DNA of 41,935 bases from DATAMF01 sp964472565 (lineage in GTDB: Bacteria > Chloroflexota > Anaerolineae > Aggregatilineales > Aggregatilineaceae). Location of the stretch: positions 1 to 41,935 of the forward strand of contig CAYYNB010000037.1 in NCBI GenBank assembly GCA_964472565.1. The letters run 5' to 3'. A model generated the notes under the pieces. That model saw nothing but the letters and a program-made list of their open reading frames with translations. It had not been told where the DNA came from and did no database searches. Every line of letters begins with the position of its first letter. Position 1 is the first letter of the stretch. Positions 8,761 to 16,783 of this stretch are shown here, in pieces. The translations under genes were made by a program, and so were the position numbers.

Positions 8761-8790
8761 TTGACACAAAAAGATTTGTAGTTATATGAT
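8761..8790 (+). promoter_or_regulatory. Promoter of the sugar ABC transporter operon
   Basis: Consensus -35 TTGACA (8761-8766), an 18-bp spacer and -10 TATGAT (8785-8790). Operator copy 2 begins four bases after the -10 box and so covers the expected start site, a classic repression geometry. The leader before the ATG at 8912 is about 115 bases. Confidence 0.8.
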
Positions 8791-8793
8791 ATG

Positions 8794-8811
8794 TGTGACC
8801 AGTCACGCAAA
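8794..8811. promoter_or_regulatory. LacI-family operator, copy 2 (transporter side)
   Basis: Exact second copy of TGTGACCAGTCACGCAAA, 107 bp (about ten helical turns) from copy 1. The spacing would allow one repressor tetramer to loop the DNA. It overlaps the start region of the transporter promoter. Confidence 0.85.
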
Positions 8812-8911
8812 ATCACTTAAGCATATTCCATCAGGAGGTTTTCCCGCCCGTCTATTATTTACCACCTTTTATATCACAATCAATGAAATGCTTGCAGAAA
8901 GGAATCCCCAA

Positions 8912-10207
8912 ATGAAGTTCTCCAAAAGATTGATGGTTACGCTGGTTTTACTCGCTGTCTTGGTGGTGCCGAGCGCATCCGCCTTCGGTAAACAAGACAA
9001 AATCGAGCTGCAGATCACCTGGTGGGGATCGCAAACCCGTCACGATCAGACGATTGCCGTCATCGAACTCTTTGAAGCTGCCAATCCCAACATTGACGTT
9101 GTTTACGAATTTTCTGGCTGGGGTGATTATTGGACACTGATGACCACCAAAGCCTCCGGCGATAATCTGCCCGATGTGATGCAGCAAGACTATGCCTATA
9201 TGCGTGAATGGTATTCGCGTGATTTGCTGATGCCGTTGGATGAATACATTGCCGATGGCACCATTAACCTGGATGATGTACCTGCGAATTTGCTTGAAAG
9301 CGGCCAGATCGACGGCAAGCAGTACGGCATTTCGCTGGGGACGAACTCTCAGGCTGTCATGATCGATGTGGATCTGTTCGAACAGGCCGGGGTTGAAATG
9401 CCTTCAGCCCAATGGACCTGGGCCGATTTCGAAGATACCTGCATGCAGATTCATGAGGCGCTTGATATGTGGTGCTTCGGCGGGACACTGGAAGACGAAG
9501 CCCTCTGGAAATCCCTTTATATTGGCTACGGCGACTGGGTATTTGCTGATGATGGCAAGTCCATCGGCTACGAAGACGATCAGCCCTATGTGGATTTCCT
9601 CAATATGATCCTGCGTCTGATGGATGCGGGCGCGCTGCCCTCCGAAGCTGAATGGGCCGAATACGAAGACCTGGGTCCCGAAAACAATCCCATCGTAACC
9701 GGTAAGTCGGTGATGGCCTACCATTGGAGCAATCAGGTTGTGGCGGTTGCCAACGCGGCTGGCGAAGGCCGGAACTTCAAACTGTGGCCGTTACCCCGCC
9801 CCGACGGCGGCCAGCCCCAAAACTACGTCAAACCATCCATGTTCTTCGCTATCCCCTCGACAGCTAAGCACGCTAAAGAAGCCGCAATGTTTATCGACTT
9901 CTTCACCAACTCAGTGGAAGCCAACGATATTATGATGGCTGAGCGTGGTATCCCCATTTCCACGACGATCCGTGAGAATCTGTATGCAAAAGTGTCTCCT
10001 GTCCAGCAAGAAATCTTCGACTTCCTCGCGCTGGTAACAGAAGACAGCAGCCCGGTTCCGCCTCCCGATCCGGCAGGTTGGGCTGAAATTCGTGACAACG
10101 TGTTTGAAATTGTCTTCTTAGACCCCGTGCTCTATGGCGAAATCTCGCCCGAAGAAGGAGCCGCTTATTTCCGCGAAGAGGCCAATTTAATTCTTGGCCG
10201 CAACTAG
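8912..10207 (+). CDS. Sugar ABC transporter substrate-binding protein, family 1
   Basis: A 431-aa extracellular solute-binding protein. The Sec signal peptide MKFSKRLMVTLVLLAVLVVP ends near SASA, followed by the mature start (KIELQITWWGSQTRHD) with the usual family-1 N-terminal strand. SGWGDYWTLMTTKASGDNLPDV is the typical ligand-lobe segment. No lipobox Cys is present, so the anchoring is unclear. The ATG at 8912 is preferred for its AAAGGA site and signal peptide; the open frame begins 42 codons earlier but would bury both. It is first in an operon with two permeases, a YesL-like protein and GH67, so it probably binds xylo-oligosaccharides or aldouronic acids. Confidence 0.93.
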   Translation: MKFSKRLMVTLVLLAVLVVPSASAFGKQDKIELQITWWGSQTRHDQTIAVIELFEAANPNIDVVYEFSGWGDYWTLMTTKASGDNLPDVMQQDYAYMREWYSRDLLMPLDEYIADGTINLDDVPANLLESGQIDGKQYGISLGTNSQAVMIDVDLFEQAGVEMPSAQWTWADFEDTCMQIHEALDMWCFGGTLEDEALWKSLYIGYGDWVFADDGKSIGYEDDQPYVDFLNMILRLMDAGALPSEAEWAEYEDLGPENNPIVTGKSVMAYHWSNQVVAVANAAGEGRNFKLWPLPRPDGGQPQNYVKPSMFFAIPSTAKHAKEAAMFIDFFTNSVEANDIMMAERGIPISTTIRENLYAKVSPVQQEIFDFLALVTEDSSPVPPPDPAGWAEIRDNVFEIVFLDPVLYGEISPEEGAAYFREEANLILGRN

Positions 10208-10229
10208 TTCCGTGTAATTTAACAGGTTA

Positions 10230-10250
10230 TAGGGGCGCAGTGCGCCCCTA
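10230..10250 (+). other. Intercistronic hairpin between binding-protein and permease genes
   Basis: Perfect inverted repeat: TAGGGGCGCA (10230-10239) and TGCGCCCCTA (10241-10250) around a single G. No T-run follows. Such hairpins after the binding-protein gene typically stabilise its mRNA or partly terminate transcription, giving more binding protein than permease. Confidence 0.75.
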
Positions 10251-10275
10251 TGTATATAACCAGAGGACACCCACC

Positions 10276-11253
10276 ATGAGTGATACTGCGTCGATCCCAG
10301 TGCCTCGCAAACGAACTGGAATTTTACGGTTGCTGGGTAAACGATCCACCTTTGGACGTAACAATCTCGCTGGCTATTTGTTTATTTCTCCCTGGCTGAT
10401 CTGCTTTATTGTGTTTTCTTTCCTCCCTATTGCAGCGTCGTTTATTTTGGCCTTTACCAATTATGATGTACTCAGCCATAGCATTGTAAAAACGAACTGG
10501 AATTATATTGGTTTGGATAACTTTGACCGGATGTTTTACCACGATTTCCGTTACTGGAAATCCGTCCGGGCCACCTTGCGCTATGTCGTTTACACGATCC
10601 CCTTCCGGTTGATCTTTGCCCTGGCGGTAGCCATGCTGTTGAATACCAAACGCCGGGGAGTTTATTTCTACCGCGCCGCCTACTATGCTCCATCCGTAAT
10701 CGGCGGCAGTATCGCTGTCGCGGTTATGTGGCGTCAGATTTTCGGAATGCGGGCGGGCCAGCCTGGCTTAGTGAACTCATTGTTAGGCCAGGAAATTTAC
10801 TGGTTTGGCGATCCCAAATATGCCATCTGGACGCTGGTCATGTTAGCCGTCTGGCAGTTTGGTTCTCCCATGCTAATTTTTCTGGCCGGACTGCGTCAAA
10901 TTCCGCCTGAATACTACGAGGCTGCGTCGATGGATGGGGCTAATGCTTTTCAGCGGTTCCGAAGCATCACGCTTCCCCTTCTCACGCCTATTATTTTCTT
11001 TAACTTGGTGATGCAAACGATTCACGGATTCCAACAGTTCACCCAGGCGTATGTCGTCACCGGTGGTAACGGTGCGCCGCGTGACACGACGCTTCTTTAT
11101 CCGCTTTATCTGTACCGTCGCGCATTTGGGCAGTATCAAATGGGCTATGCGTCGGCGATGGCATGGGTGCTGCTGGCCGTGATTGCCTTTTTTACCGCGA
11201 TTACATTTCTTTCTTCGCGCTTCTGGGTGTACTATCAAGGGGATGATAAATAA
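10276..11253 (+). CDS. Sugar ABC transporter permease, MalF/UgpA type
   Basis: A 325-aa inner-membrane permease with about six helices. The first is around LISPWLICFIVFSFLPIAAS, typical of this family. The EAA loop that contacts the ATPase is YYEAASMDGANAFQRFRSIT with LPLLTP after it. The C-terminus is FLSSRFWVYYQGDDK. The ATG at 10276 has GAGG at 10263-10266; the 12 codons of open frame upstream run through the intercistronic hairpin and are unlikely to be translated. The last base of its stop is the first base of the next gene's ATG, indicating translational coupling. It works with the binding protein upstream and an ATPase not encoded here. Confidence 0.95.
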   Translation: MSDTASIPVPRKRTGILRLLGKRSTFGRNNLAGYLFISPWLICFIVFSFLPIAASFILAFTNYDVLSHSIVKTNWNYIGLDNFDRMFYHDFRYWKSVRATLRYVVYTIPFRLIFALAVAMLLNTKRRGVYFYRAAYYAPSVIGGSIAVAVMWRQIFGMRAGQPGLVNSLLGQEIYWFGDPKYAIWTLVMLAVWQFGSPMLIFLAGLRQIPPEYYEAASMDGANAFQRFRSITLPLLTPIIFFNLVMQTIHGFQQFTQAYVVTGGNGAPRDTTLLYPLYLYRRAFGQYQMGYASAMAWVLLAVIAFFTAITFLSSRFWVYYQGDDK

Positions 11254-12140
11254 TGGGTGTACGCAGTCTTGAAAAGGCCCCACTGATTCAACTGAGCAAG
11301 AATCAGAAAAGCTTTTTAAAAGCCTTTCTGTATCATACTTTTGTTGGATTAATTGGATTAGGTATGATTTATCCCATCATTTGGATGGTTGCCTCTTCAT
11401 TTAAGGATACTGGCGACATTTGGACCAACCCGGATAACATCCTGCCCCAAGAAATTCACCTTGAAAACTATACCAATGGCTGGCAGGGCTTTGGCGAATA
11501 CTCATTTACCTTGTTTTACAAAAACTCACTGATTTATGCGGGATTAGGAACATTATTCCAGGTATCTGCTTCGGCTATAGTGGCCTATGGATTCGCGCGG
11601 GTACACTTTATCGGCAGACGGATATGGTTTAGTTTGATGCTGTTAACCATGATGCTGCCCAATCAGGTAACACTGATTCCTCAATATATCCTGTTCAGCG
11701 AATTAGGATGGATCAATACTTTCTACCCACTGCTGCTGCCTCGGTTGGGAGGCGCGCCATTTTTCATTTTTATGATTGTCCAGTTTATACGCGGCATTCC
11801 TATTGATCTGGATGAAGCGGCGATGATTGATGGTTGTGGTAAAAGTGGAATTTTCTTCCGCATCATTTTGCCCCAGCTCAAGCCGGCCTTGATCACATCT
11901 GCCATCTTCTCGTTCTACTGGACATGGGACGACTTCATGACTCCCCTGATCTACCTGACGAAACCGAACCTCTACACGGTATCAGTGGCGTTGCGTGCGT
12001 TTGCCGATCCATCCGGTTCAACCGATTGGGGCGCAATTTTCGCGATGAATACCCTATCGCTGGTGCCCGTGTTTGCGATCTTCATTTTCTTCCAGCGCTA
12101 TCTGGTTGAAGGCATCGCTACAAGCGGCCTCAAAGGATAA
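11253..12140 (+). CDS. Sugar ABC transporter permease, MalG/UgpE type
   Basis: A 295-aa permease, partner of the MalF-type protein. Hydrophobic segments include HTFVGLIGLGMIYPIIWMVA near the N-terminus and MNTLSLVPVFAIFIFFQRYL near the end. The EAA loop is DLDEAAMIDGCGKSGIFFRI with ILPQLKP following. The C-terminal block RYLVEGIATSGLKG is the family's conserved ending. Start and preceding stop share one base (TAATG). The next gene, a YesL-like protein, begins three bases after this stop, so the operon continues. Confidence 0.95.
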   Translation: MGVRSLEKAPLIQLSKNQKSFLKAFLYHTFVGLIGLGMIYPIIWMVASSFKDTGDIWTNPDNILPQEIHLENYTNGWQGFGEYSFTLFYKNSLIYAGLGTLFQVSASAIVAYGFARVHFIGRRIWFSLMLLTMMLPNQVTLIPQYILFSELGWINTFYPLLLPRLGGAPFFIFMIVQFIRGIPIDLDEAAMIDGCGKSGIFFRIILPQLKPALITSAIFSFYWTWDDFMTPLIYLTKPNLYTVSVALRAFADPSGSTDWGAIFAMNTLSLVPVFAIFIFFQRYLVEGIATSGLKG

Positions 12141-12142
12141 CC

Positions 12143-12772
12143 GTGTCGCACAAACCACCGGCCCGGCGGCCCGATTCATTTTTAGACAAAATTACCACCT
12201 TTATGATGGCAAATTTGCTCTGGGCAGTGTTAGCATCATTTTTCATTACACTACCCGCCGCGACTGCCGGGCTGTTTGCGACACTTATGCCCTGGGTGCA
12301 GGGCAAATCATCAGAACCATTCAGCCGTTTTTTTGGTGGAATCCAGCAGCATTGGCAAAAAAGTACCTTAATTGGATTGATAGACGCCGGAATAGCCATC
12401 GTAGTGTTAGTTAATCTGTCAGTCCTGAGACAGATGGATAACACTTCTGCCCTGGTATGGCTCTCACGCAGCGCGGTGTTTTTTGTTGCCGCGCTGACCA
12501 TCTTGACCAACGTGTATCTCTGGCCGCTGCTCGTCACCACCGAAGAATGGCCGCTGCGCCAGTTGATCGAACTGGCGCTTAGACTCGTATTTCTGCATCC
12601 CCTTTGGTCAATTTTTGTCGTCCTGCTGAGTGCTGCGCCGCTTTTACTGACCCTCTTTTTGCCCAGCTTTTTTGCATTACTCATCACCTTTTCCAGTATT
12701 GCTTTACTGATATGCTGGGGTGCATGGCACGTTATCGAGCCACACCTGTTCGACGATCACAAAACAGGTTAA
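12143..12772 (+). CDS. YesL-family (DUF624) membrane protein
   Basis: A 209-aa integral membrane protein with about five hydrophobic stretches, including FFITLPAATAGLFATL and IFVVLLSAAPLLLTLFLPSF. The opening LDKITTFMMANLLWAVLASF and the ITLPAATAGLFA block match the pattern known from YesL/DUF624 proteins. Those are almost always encoded beside carbohydrate ABC permeases and glycosidases in Firmicutes and Chloroflexota. The molecular role is unknown; a helper of transport or assembly is the usual guess. It begins with GTG, three bases after the MalG-type gene, with AAAGGA as ribosome site. Confidence 0.75.
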   Translation: MSHKPPARRPDSFLDKITTFMMANLLWAVLASFFITLPAATAGLFATLMPWVQGKSSEPFSRFFGGIQQHWQKSTLIGLIDAGIAIVVLVNLSVLRQMDNTSALVWLSRSAVFFVAALTILTNVYLWPLLVTTEEWPLRQLIELALRLVFLHPLWSIFVVLLSAAPLLLTLFLPSFFALLITFSSIALLICWGAWHVIEPHLFDDHKTG

Positions 12773-12983
12773 AAACTTTCAAAACCACAATAATATTTGC
12801 TCTCCTTCAAAAATCGTCATATTCTACGCTGAATAATCTGGGAATTTCTCTCCCACCTTTTTTGAAATTCATTTTGCAAACGCCTGCAAAATGGCCGGTT
12901 TGTGCAGCCGAAGTTAACGGGCTGGATGCAGTTCATGTCGTTTTTCTACACCGGCCAAGGGGCACGCGCATAAGGAAAAAACA

Positions 12984-15116
12984 ATGGTTCAACCTCGAGA
13001 TAGAAAACAAAACCCGGAAGACGGTTATGAACTATGGTTGCGGTATGCCCCCATCTCGCCCGGCCCACTTTGGGCTGAATATCAAAGCGCCCTCACCCAG
13101 GCCATCATTCCGAATACTTCCCCACCCCTTATCGCCACCCGCGAAGAACTGACAACCGCCGTAACAAAAATGCTGGGTAGGCCCCTGTCCATCGTAAATC
13201 AGGTGGATCACAACGGCACCCTGGTGCTTGGTACTCCGCAGCGTTCCCCACTTCTTGCCGCCTTCACACCGGAACTAAAAGCAGTTGGTAACGAAGGTTA
13301 TGTGATTACTCGCTGCCGCATTCAGGATAAAGATTGTATTGCCATCGTGGGCAATACAGACCTTGGTGTTTTATATGGGGTATTTCATTTTTTAAGATAT
13401 CTCCAAACGCACAAACCCCTCCACAATTTAAAAATTACGAGTGCGCCCCGCATCAAATATCGTATGCTGGATCACTGGGATAACCTGGATGGCACCATCG
13501 AGCGGGGTTATGCGGGGTTTTCTATCTGGGATTGGCACAAACTACCCGACTATCTCTCGCCCCAATATAAAGACTATGCGCGGATCATGGCGTCCATCGG
13601 CTTGAATGGATCGGTGCTTACCAACGTCAATGCTTCTGCCCTCGTTCTGACGAAACAGTACCTTACCAAAGCCGCCGCGCTTGCGGATCTGTTTCGTCCC
13701 TATGGTATCCATATCTATCTGACGGCGCGCTTCAGTGCGCCTATCGAAATCGGCGGTCTGACCACTGCCGATCCGCTCGATCCAGATGTAATCGCCTGGT
13801 GGAAAGTCAAAGTGAAGGAAATTTACGACCTCATCCCCGACTTCGGCGGGTTTGTCGTCAAAGCTAACTCAGAAGGTCAACCTGGCCCTCACGATTACAA
13901 ACGTTCTCATGCCGATGGTGCCAACCTGCTCGCCAATGCACTCGCTCCCTACAATGGCATCGTGAGTTGGCGTGCGTTTGTTTATGATGAAAATGTACCC
14001 GACGACCGGGCCAAACAAGCCTACCATGATTTGGTTCCCCAGGATGGCACATTCCTGCCGAATGTGCTGCTGCAGGTCAAAAACGGCCCCATCGACTTTC
14101 AGCCACGCGAACCCTACCACCCCATGTTTGGAGCCATGCCCAGGACCCCTTTGGCACTCGAAGTCCAGATCACCCAGGAATATCTGGGGGGCGCGACTCA
14201 CCTTGTCTATCTCGCCCCCTTGTTCAAGGAAACGCTGGATTCTGACACATATTGTTATGGTCCTGGCTCCACGGTGGCGAAAGTCGTAGACGGCAGTTTA
14301 GATAACCTTAAAATATCCGGTATCGCAGCCGTGTCCAATGTAGGGTCCGAGCTCAACTGGTGCGGCCATCCGTTTGCAGCGGCGAACTGGTTCGCCTATG
14401 GGCGCTTAGCATGGGATCACACAACCACATCCGAAGACATTGCCGACGATTGGCTGCGTATGACCTTTAGCAACGAGAAGCAGTTTGTCGAACCGGTCAA
14501 AGCCATGATGATCGAATCTCGCGAGGCAGTGGTCAATTACATGACGCCGCTCGGCTTGCATCATATCATGGCGCGTGATCATCACTACGGCCCCGGTCCC
14601 TGGGTCGAGGGTGGCCGCGCAGACTGGACATCTCTGTACTATCATCGTGCGGATGCGGTTGGGGTGGGTTTTGACCGCTCACCGAGCGGAAGTGATGCCG
14701 TCAGCCAGTATTGCTCTCCCTATCGAGAACTGGTCGGGAACCTTGCAACCTGCCCGGATGAACTGCTGCTGTGGTTCCATCATGTACCCTGGACCTACCC
14801 GATGCAGTCCGGGCGAACGCTGTGGGATGAGTTATGTGATAAGTACCAAACTGGCATTGAATCCGTGCGCCATATGCAGCAAATCTGGGACTCGCTGGCC
14901 GATTTTGTCGATGAAGCCCGCTTCAAACACGTCCAGACGCTGCTCCGCATTCAGGAAAAAGAAGCGCGCTGGTGGCGTGATGCTTGCCTGTTGTATTTCC
15001 AGACGTTTTCCAGGCTGCCTATTCCCGGCGACCCGCCCGCCGAGTCGCTGGAATACTACATGCGTCTCGAACACTATTATGTGCCGGGCATCCCTGAACG
15101 GCGTTTCCGCCATTAA
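12984..15116 (+). CDS. GH67 alpha-glucuronidase (EC 3.2.1.139)
   Basis: A 710-aa enzyme that removes 4-O-methyl-glucuronic acid from the non-reducing end of xylo-oligosaccharides released from glucuronoxylan. It matches the family length (about 680-730). The N-terminal domain to about 150 is followed by the TIM barrel starting at APRIKYRMLDHWDNLDGTIERGYAG (154-178). The presumed acid is Glu297 in KANSEGQPGP; the catalytic pair is Asp371 (NGPIDFQPREP) and Glu399 (QITQEYLGG). The 28-residue spacing agrees with characterised members. No signal peptide, so it is cytoplasmic and acts on imported aldouronates. The ATG at 12984 has AAGGA upstream. The 211-bp gap before it may hold its own promoter, but none is convincing. 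Confidence 0.95.
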   Translation: MVQPRDRKQNPEDGYELWLRYAPISPGPLWAEYQSALTQAIIPNTSPPLIATREELTTAVTKMLGRPLSIVNQVDHNGTLVLGTPQRSPLLAAFTPELKAVGNEGYVITRCRIQDKDCIAIVGNTDLGVLYGVFHFLRYLQTHKPLHNLKITSAPRIKYRMLDHWDNLDGTIERGYAGFSIWDWHKLPDYLSPQYKDYARIMASIGLNGSVLTNVNASALVLTKQYLTKAAALADLFRPYGIHIYLTARFSAPIEIGGLTTADPLDPDVIAWWKVKVKEIYDLIPDFGGFVVKANSEGQPGPHDYKRSHADGANLLANALAPYNGIVSWRAFVYDENVPDDRAKQAYHDLVPQDGTFLPNVLLQVKNGPIDFQPREPYHPMFGAMPRTPLALEVQITQEYLGGATHLVYLAPLFKETLDSDTYCYGPGSTVAKVVDGSLDNLKISGIAAVSNVGSELNWCGHPFAAANWFAYGRLAWDHTTTSEDIADDWLRMTFSNEKQFVEPVKAMMIESREAVVNYMTPLGLHHIMARDHHYGPGPWVEGGRADWTSLYYHRADAVGVGFDRSPSGSDAVSQYCSPYRELVGNLATCPDELLLWFHHVPWTYPMQSGRTLWDELCDKYQTGIESVRHMQQIWDSLADFVDEARFKHVQTLLRIQEKEARWWRDACLLYFQTFSRLPIPGDPPAESLEYYMRLEHYYVPGIPERRFRH

Positions 15117-15123
15117 ATTCTTA

Positions 15124-15158
15124 AAAGCTGCCCGGATCACGGTGATCCGGACAGCTTT
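15124..15158. terminator. Bidirectional terminator between GH67 and a membrane glycosyltransferase
   Basis: AAAGCTG-c-CCGGATCAC (15124-15140) pairs with GTGATCCGG-a-CAGCTTT (15142-15158), 16 bp plus one C/A mismatch. It sits between convergent stop codons at 15116 and 15158. The terminal A and T runs give a short U-tract in either direction. Confidence 0.75.
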
Positions 15159-16741
15159 CATTCTCCGATGTCCTCAGTGGGAGGCAAAATCCGGTAGAGA
15201 TAGTGCCCATAATCCGGAAATTCAGCAACCCGTTCCAGGCGCGGTTCCTCAACTTCACCCCGATCAATCGCGCTGATCGCTTCGCGTGGAACGGGCGCAA
15301 GCAGATAGGTCACACCGTAGCGATCCGCCACTTCCAAAATAACGTCGAGGGGTTCGTTCGGCACCATCACCGCCCGGTATCCCGTCACAAAATTGATCGA
15401 CCAGGGATCGCGCGTCATCACAATAATTTCCCGATCTTCTGTTTTTTGCAGTTCGTCCAGCCTGGCCCCAATTTCCTCATACATGGTTTTCTGCTGGTTG
15501 TTGAGCTTAAAATCGGCGCGTGTTAACTCAACCGCATTCACCAGCAGCAGCACAAGCGTGATCGCCGCGGCAGCGCGAAACGCCCAGCGCGGCTGGACAT
15601 AACGTTCGACTGTACCGGCTCCCAGGATGAGCAAAAATGGGGCCATCGCTAAATACGCCTTTTTGAAGCTTCCCGCCTGGCTCAGATACGGCATCAGGAT
15701 TCCATACGCCAGAAACGTCAGCAGAATGAACAACAATGCCGGAACAAACGGTGCGATCTCCGGCCCATCATGATTTTGGCGAAACCGTTTGGTGACAATA
15801 TCCAACAGCGCGCCCACAACCGCCACCGGAAAAATCAATTCCAGCATCACCAGCATCAGTTTCACGCTGGCGGCCAGTTCAAAAATCATCTTTTTGATGA
15901 TCGTGATCACGCCCTGATCCAGATAGGTGTTCAACGATATTTCTTTTGAATAAGCGTAAAAGTCCTCGTGTTCTGTCACAAACAGCGATTGTGCTGTGCT
16001 GCCGGGCCAGGGTTCGCCCAGTTCGGACTGGTTGCGCAGCAGCCAGGGCACCAGCACGATCAGCCCCAGCACGCCGCCGATCATCACATGCTGCCAGGGA
16101 ATTCGGCCTTGTTTGCGCCAGGCCAGCCACAACGCGCCGAGTCCGCCCGCCAGAACCAGCATCACGCCATCATTTCGCGTCAGAATCGCCAACCCGGTGC
16201 ATAGTCCCGCCGCCCAGTACCAGCGGCCATCGCCTACCGTACCGAGATACACCGCCGCCATACACGCAAACCCCAGCACGCCAAATAGTGTCGTCGTGTC
16301 CGTATGCACCGATGAGAGAAACAACCAGGGAAGATAGGTCGTTGCCAGCGCCGCAAAAACTTGAGTCGCGCGGCTGGCTCCGATCCGCCCTGCGAAGGCG
16401 TATACCAGCAGGCTTTGCACCGCACCCAGCAGCGCAAACGGCAGCAGTGCTGCCTGTACTGAAACGCCGAACAGGGCAAACGACCCCGCTGCGAGCACAC
16501 CGGGCAGCGGCAGCCAATGATCCAACGGGTGGCTGACGGATTCGGGATGATTAGCAAAATTCCAGATATAATCCAATGTGAATCCTCGGCCATCGTGGAG
16601 ATTGACCGCCAGATTGTAGTATTCGGTGGGGTCCCACAAGCCGGGATGTTTGGAAATGAACAGAAACACCAGACGTGGCAGCAGCGCCAGAACCACAATC
16701 GTAATGGGCCAGAACCCGCGCCGGTGGACAAGTGGCAGCAT
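15158..16741 (-). CDS. Membrane glycosyltransferase, PMT/GT39-GT83-like
   Basis: A 527-aa polytopic protein with 9-11 hydrophobic segments and a soluble C-terminal tail. The first luminal loop has the acidic motif LWDPTEYYNLAVNLHDGRGF, the usual position of the catalytic Asp/Glu in GT-C enzymes that take sugar from polyprenyl phosphate. Further repeats of helix clusters (GLCTGLAILTRNDGVMLVLA) are characteristic of this superfamily. It probably transfers a lipid-linked sugar to protein, lipid or wall polymer outside the membrane. The ATG at 16739-16741 has AAAGG nine bases upstream; a TTG at 16768 is an alternative. It diverges from a second GT-C-like gene, suggesting a pair in one glycosylation pathway. 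Confidence 0.85.
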   Translation of the reverse strand: MLPLVHRRGFWPITIVVLALLPRLVFLFISKHPGLWDPTEYYNLAVNLHDGRGFTLDYIWNFANHPESVSHPLDHWLPLPGVLAAGSFALFGVSVQAALLPFALLGAVQSLLVYAFAGRIGASRATQVFAALATTYLPWLFLSSVHTDTTTLFGVLGFACMAAVYLGTVGDGRWYWAAGLCTGLAILTRNDGVMLVLAGGLGALWLAWRKQGRIPWQHVMIGGVLGLIVLVPWLLRNQSELGEPWPGSTAQSLFVTEHEDFYAYSKEISLNTYLDQGVITIIKKMIFELAASVKLMLVMLELIFPVAVVGALLDIVTKRFRQNHDGPEIAPFVPALLFILLTFLAYGILMPYLSQAGSFKKAYLAMAPFLLILGAGTVERYVQPRWAFRAAAAITLVLLLVNAVELTRADFKLNNQQKTMYEEIGARLDELQKTEDREIIVMTRDPWSINFVTGYRAVMVPNEPLDVILEVADRYGVTYLLAPVPREAISAIDRGEVEEPRLERVAEFPDYGHYLYRILPPTEDIGE

Positions 16742-16783
16742 GTTGAGCAACCTTTCGTAGACACGCAACCGGATTATTATACC

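Noticed and set aside
12604..13152. Plus-strand frame of 182 codons bridging the YesL-like and GH67 genes
   Set aside because: It overlaps both real genes out of frame, with low-complexity, unconvincing sequence.
16517..16783. N-terminal extension of the plus-strand glycosyltransferase
   Set aside because: It lies antisense to the coding start of the divergent glycosyltransferase and reads as Gln/His-rich non-family sequence.
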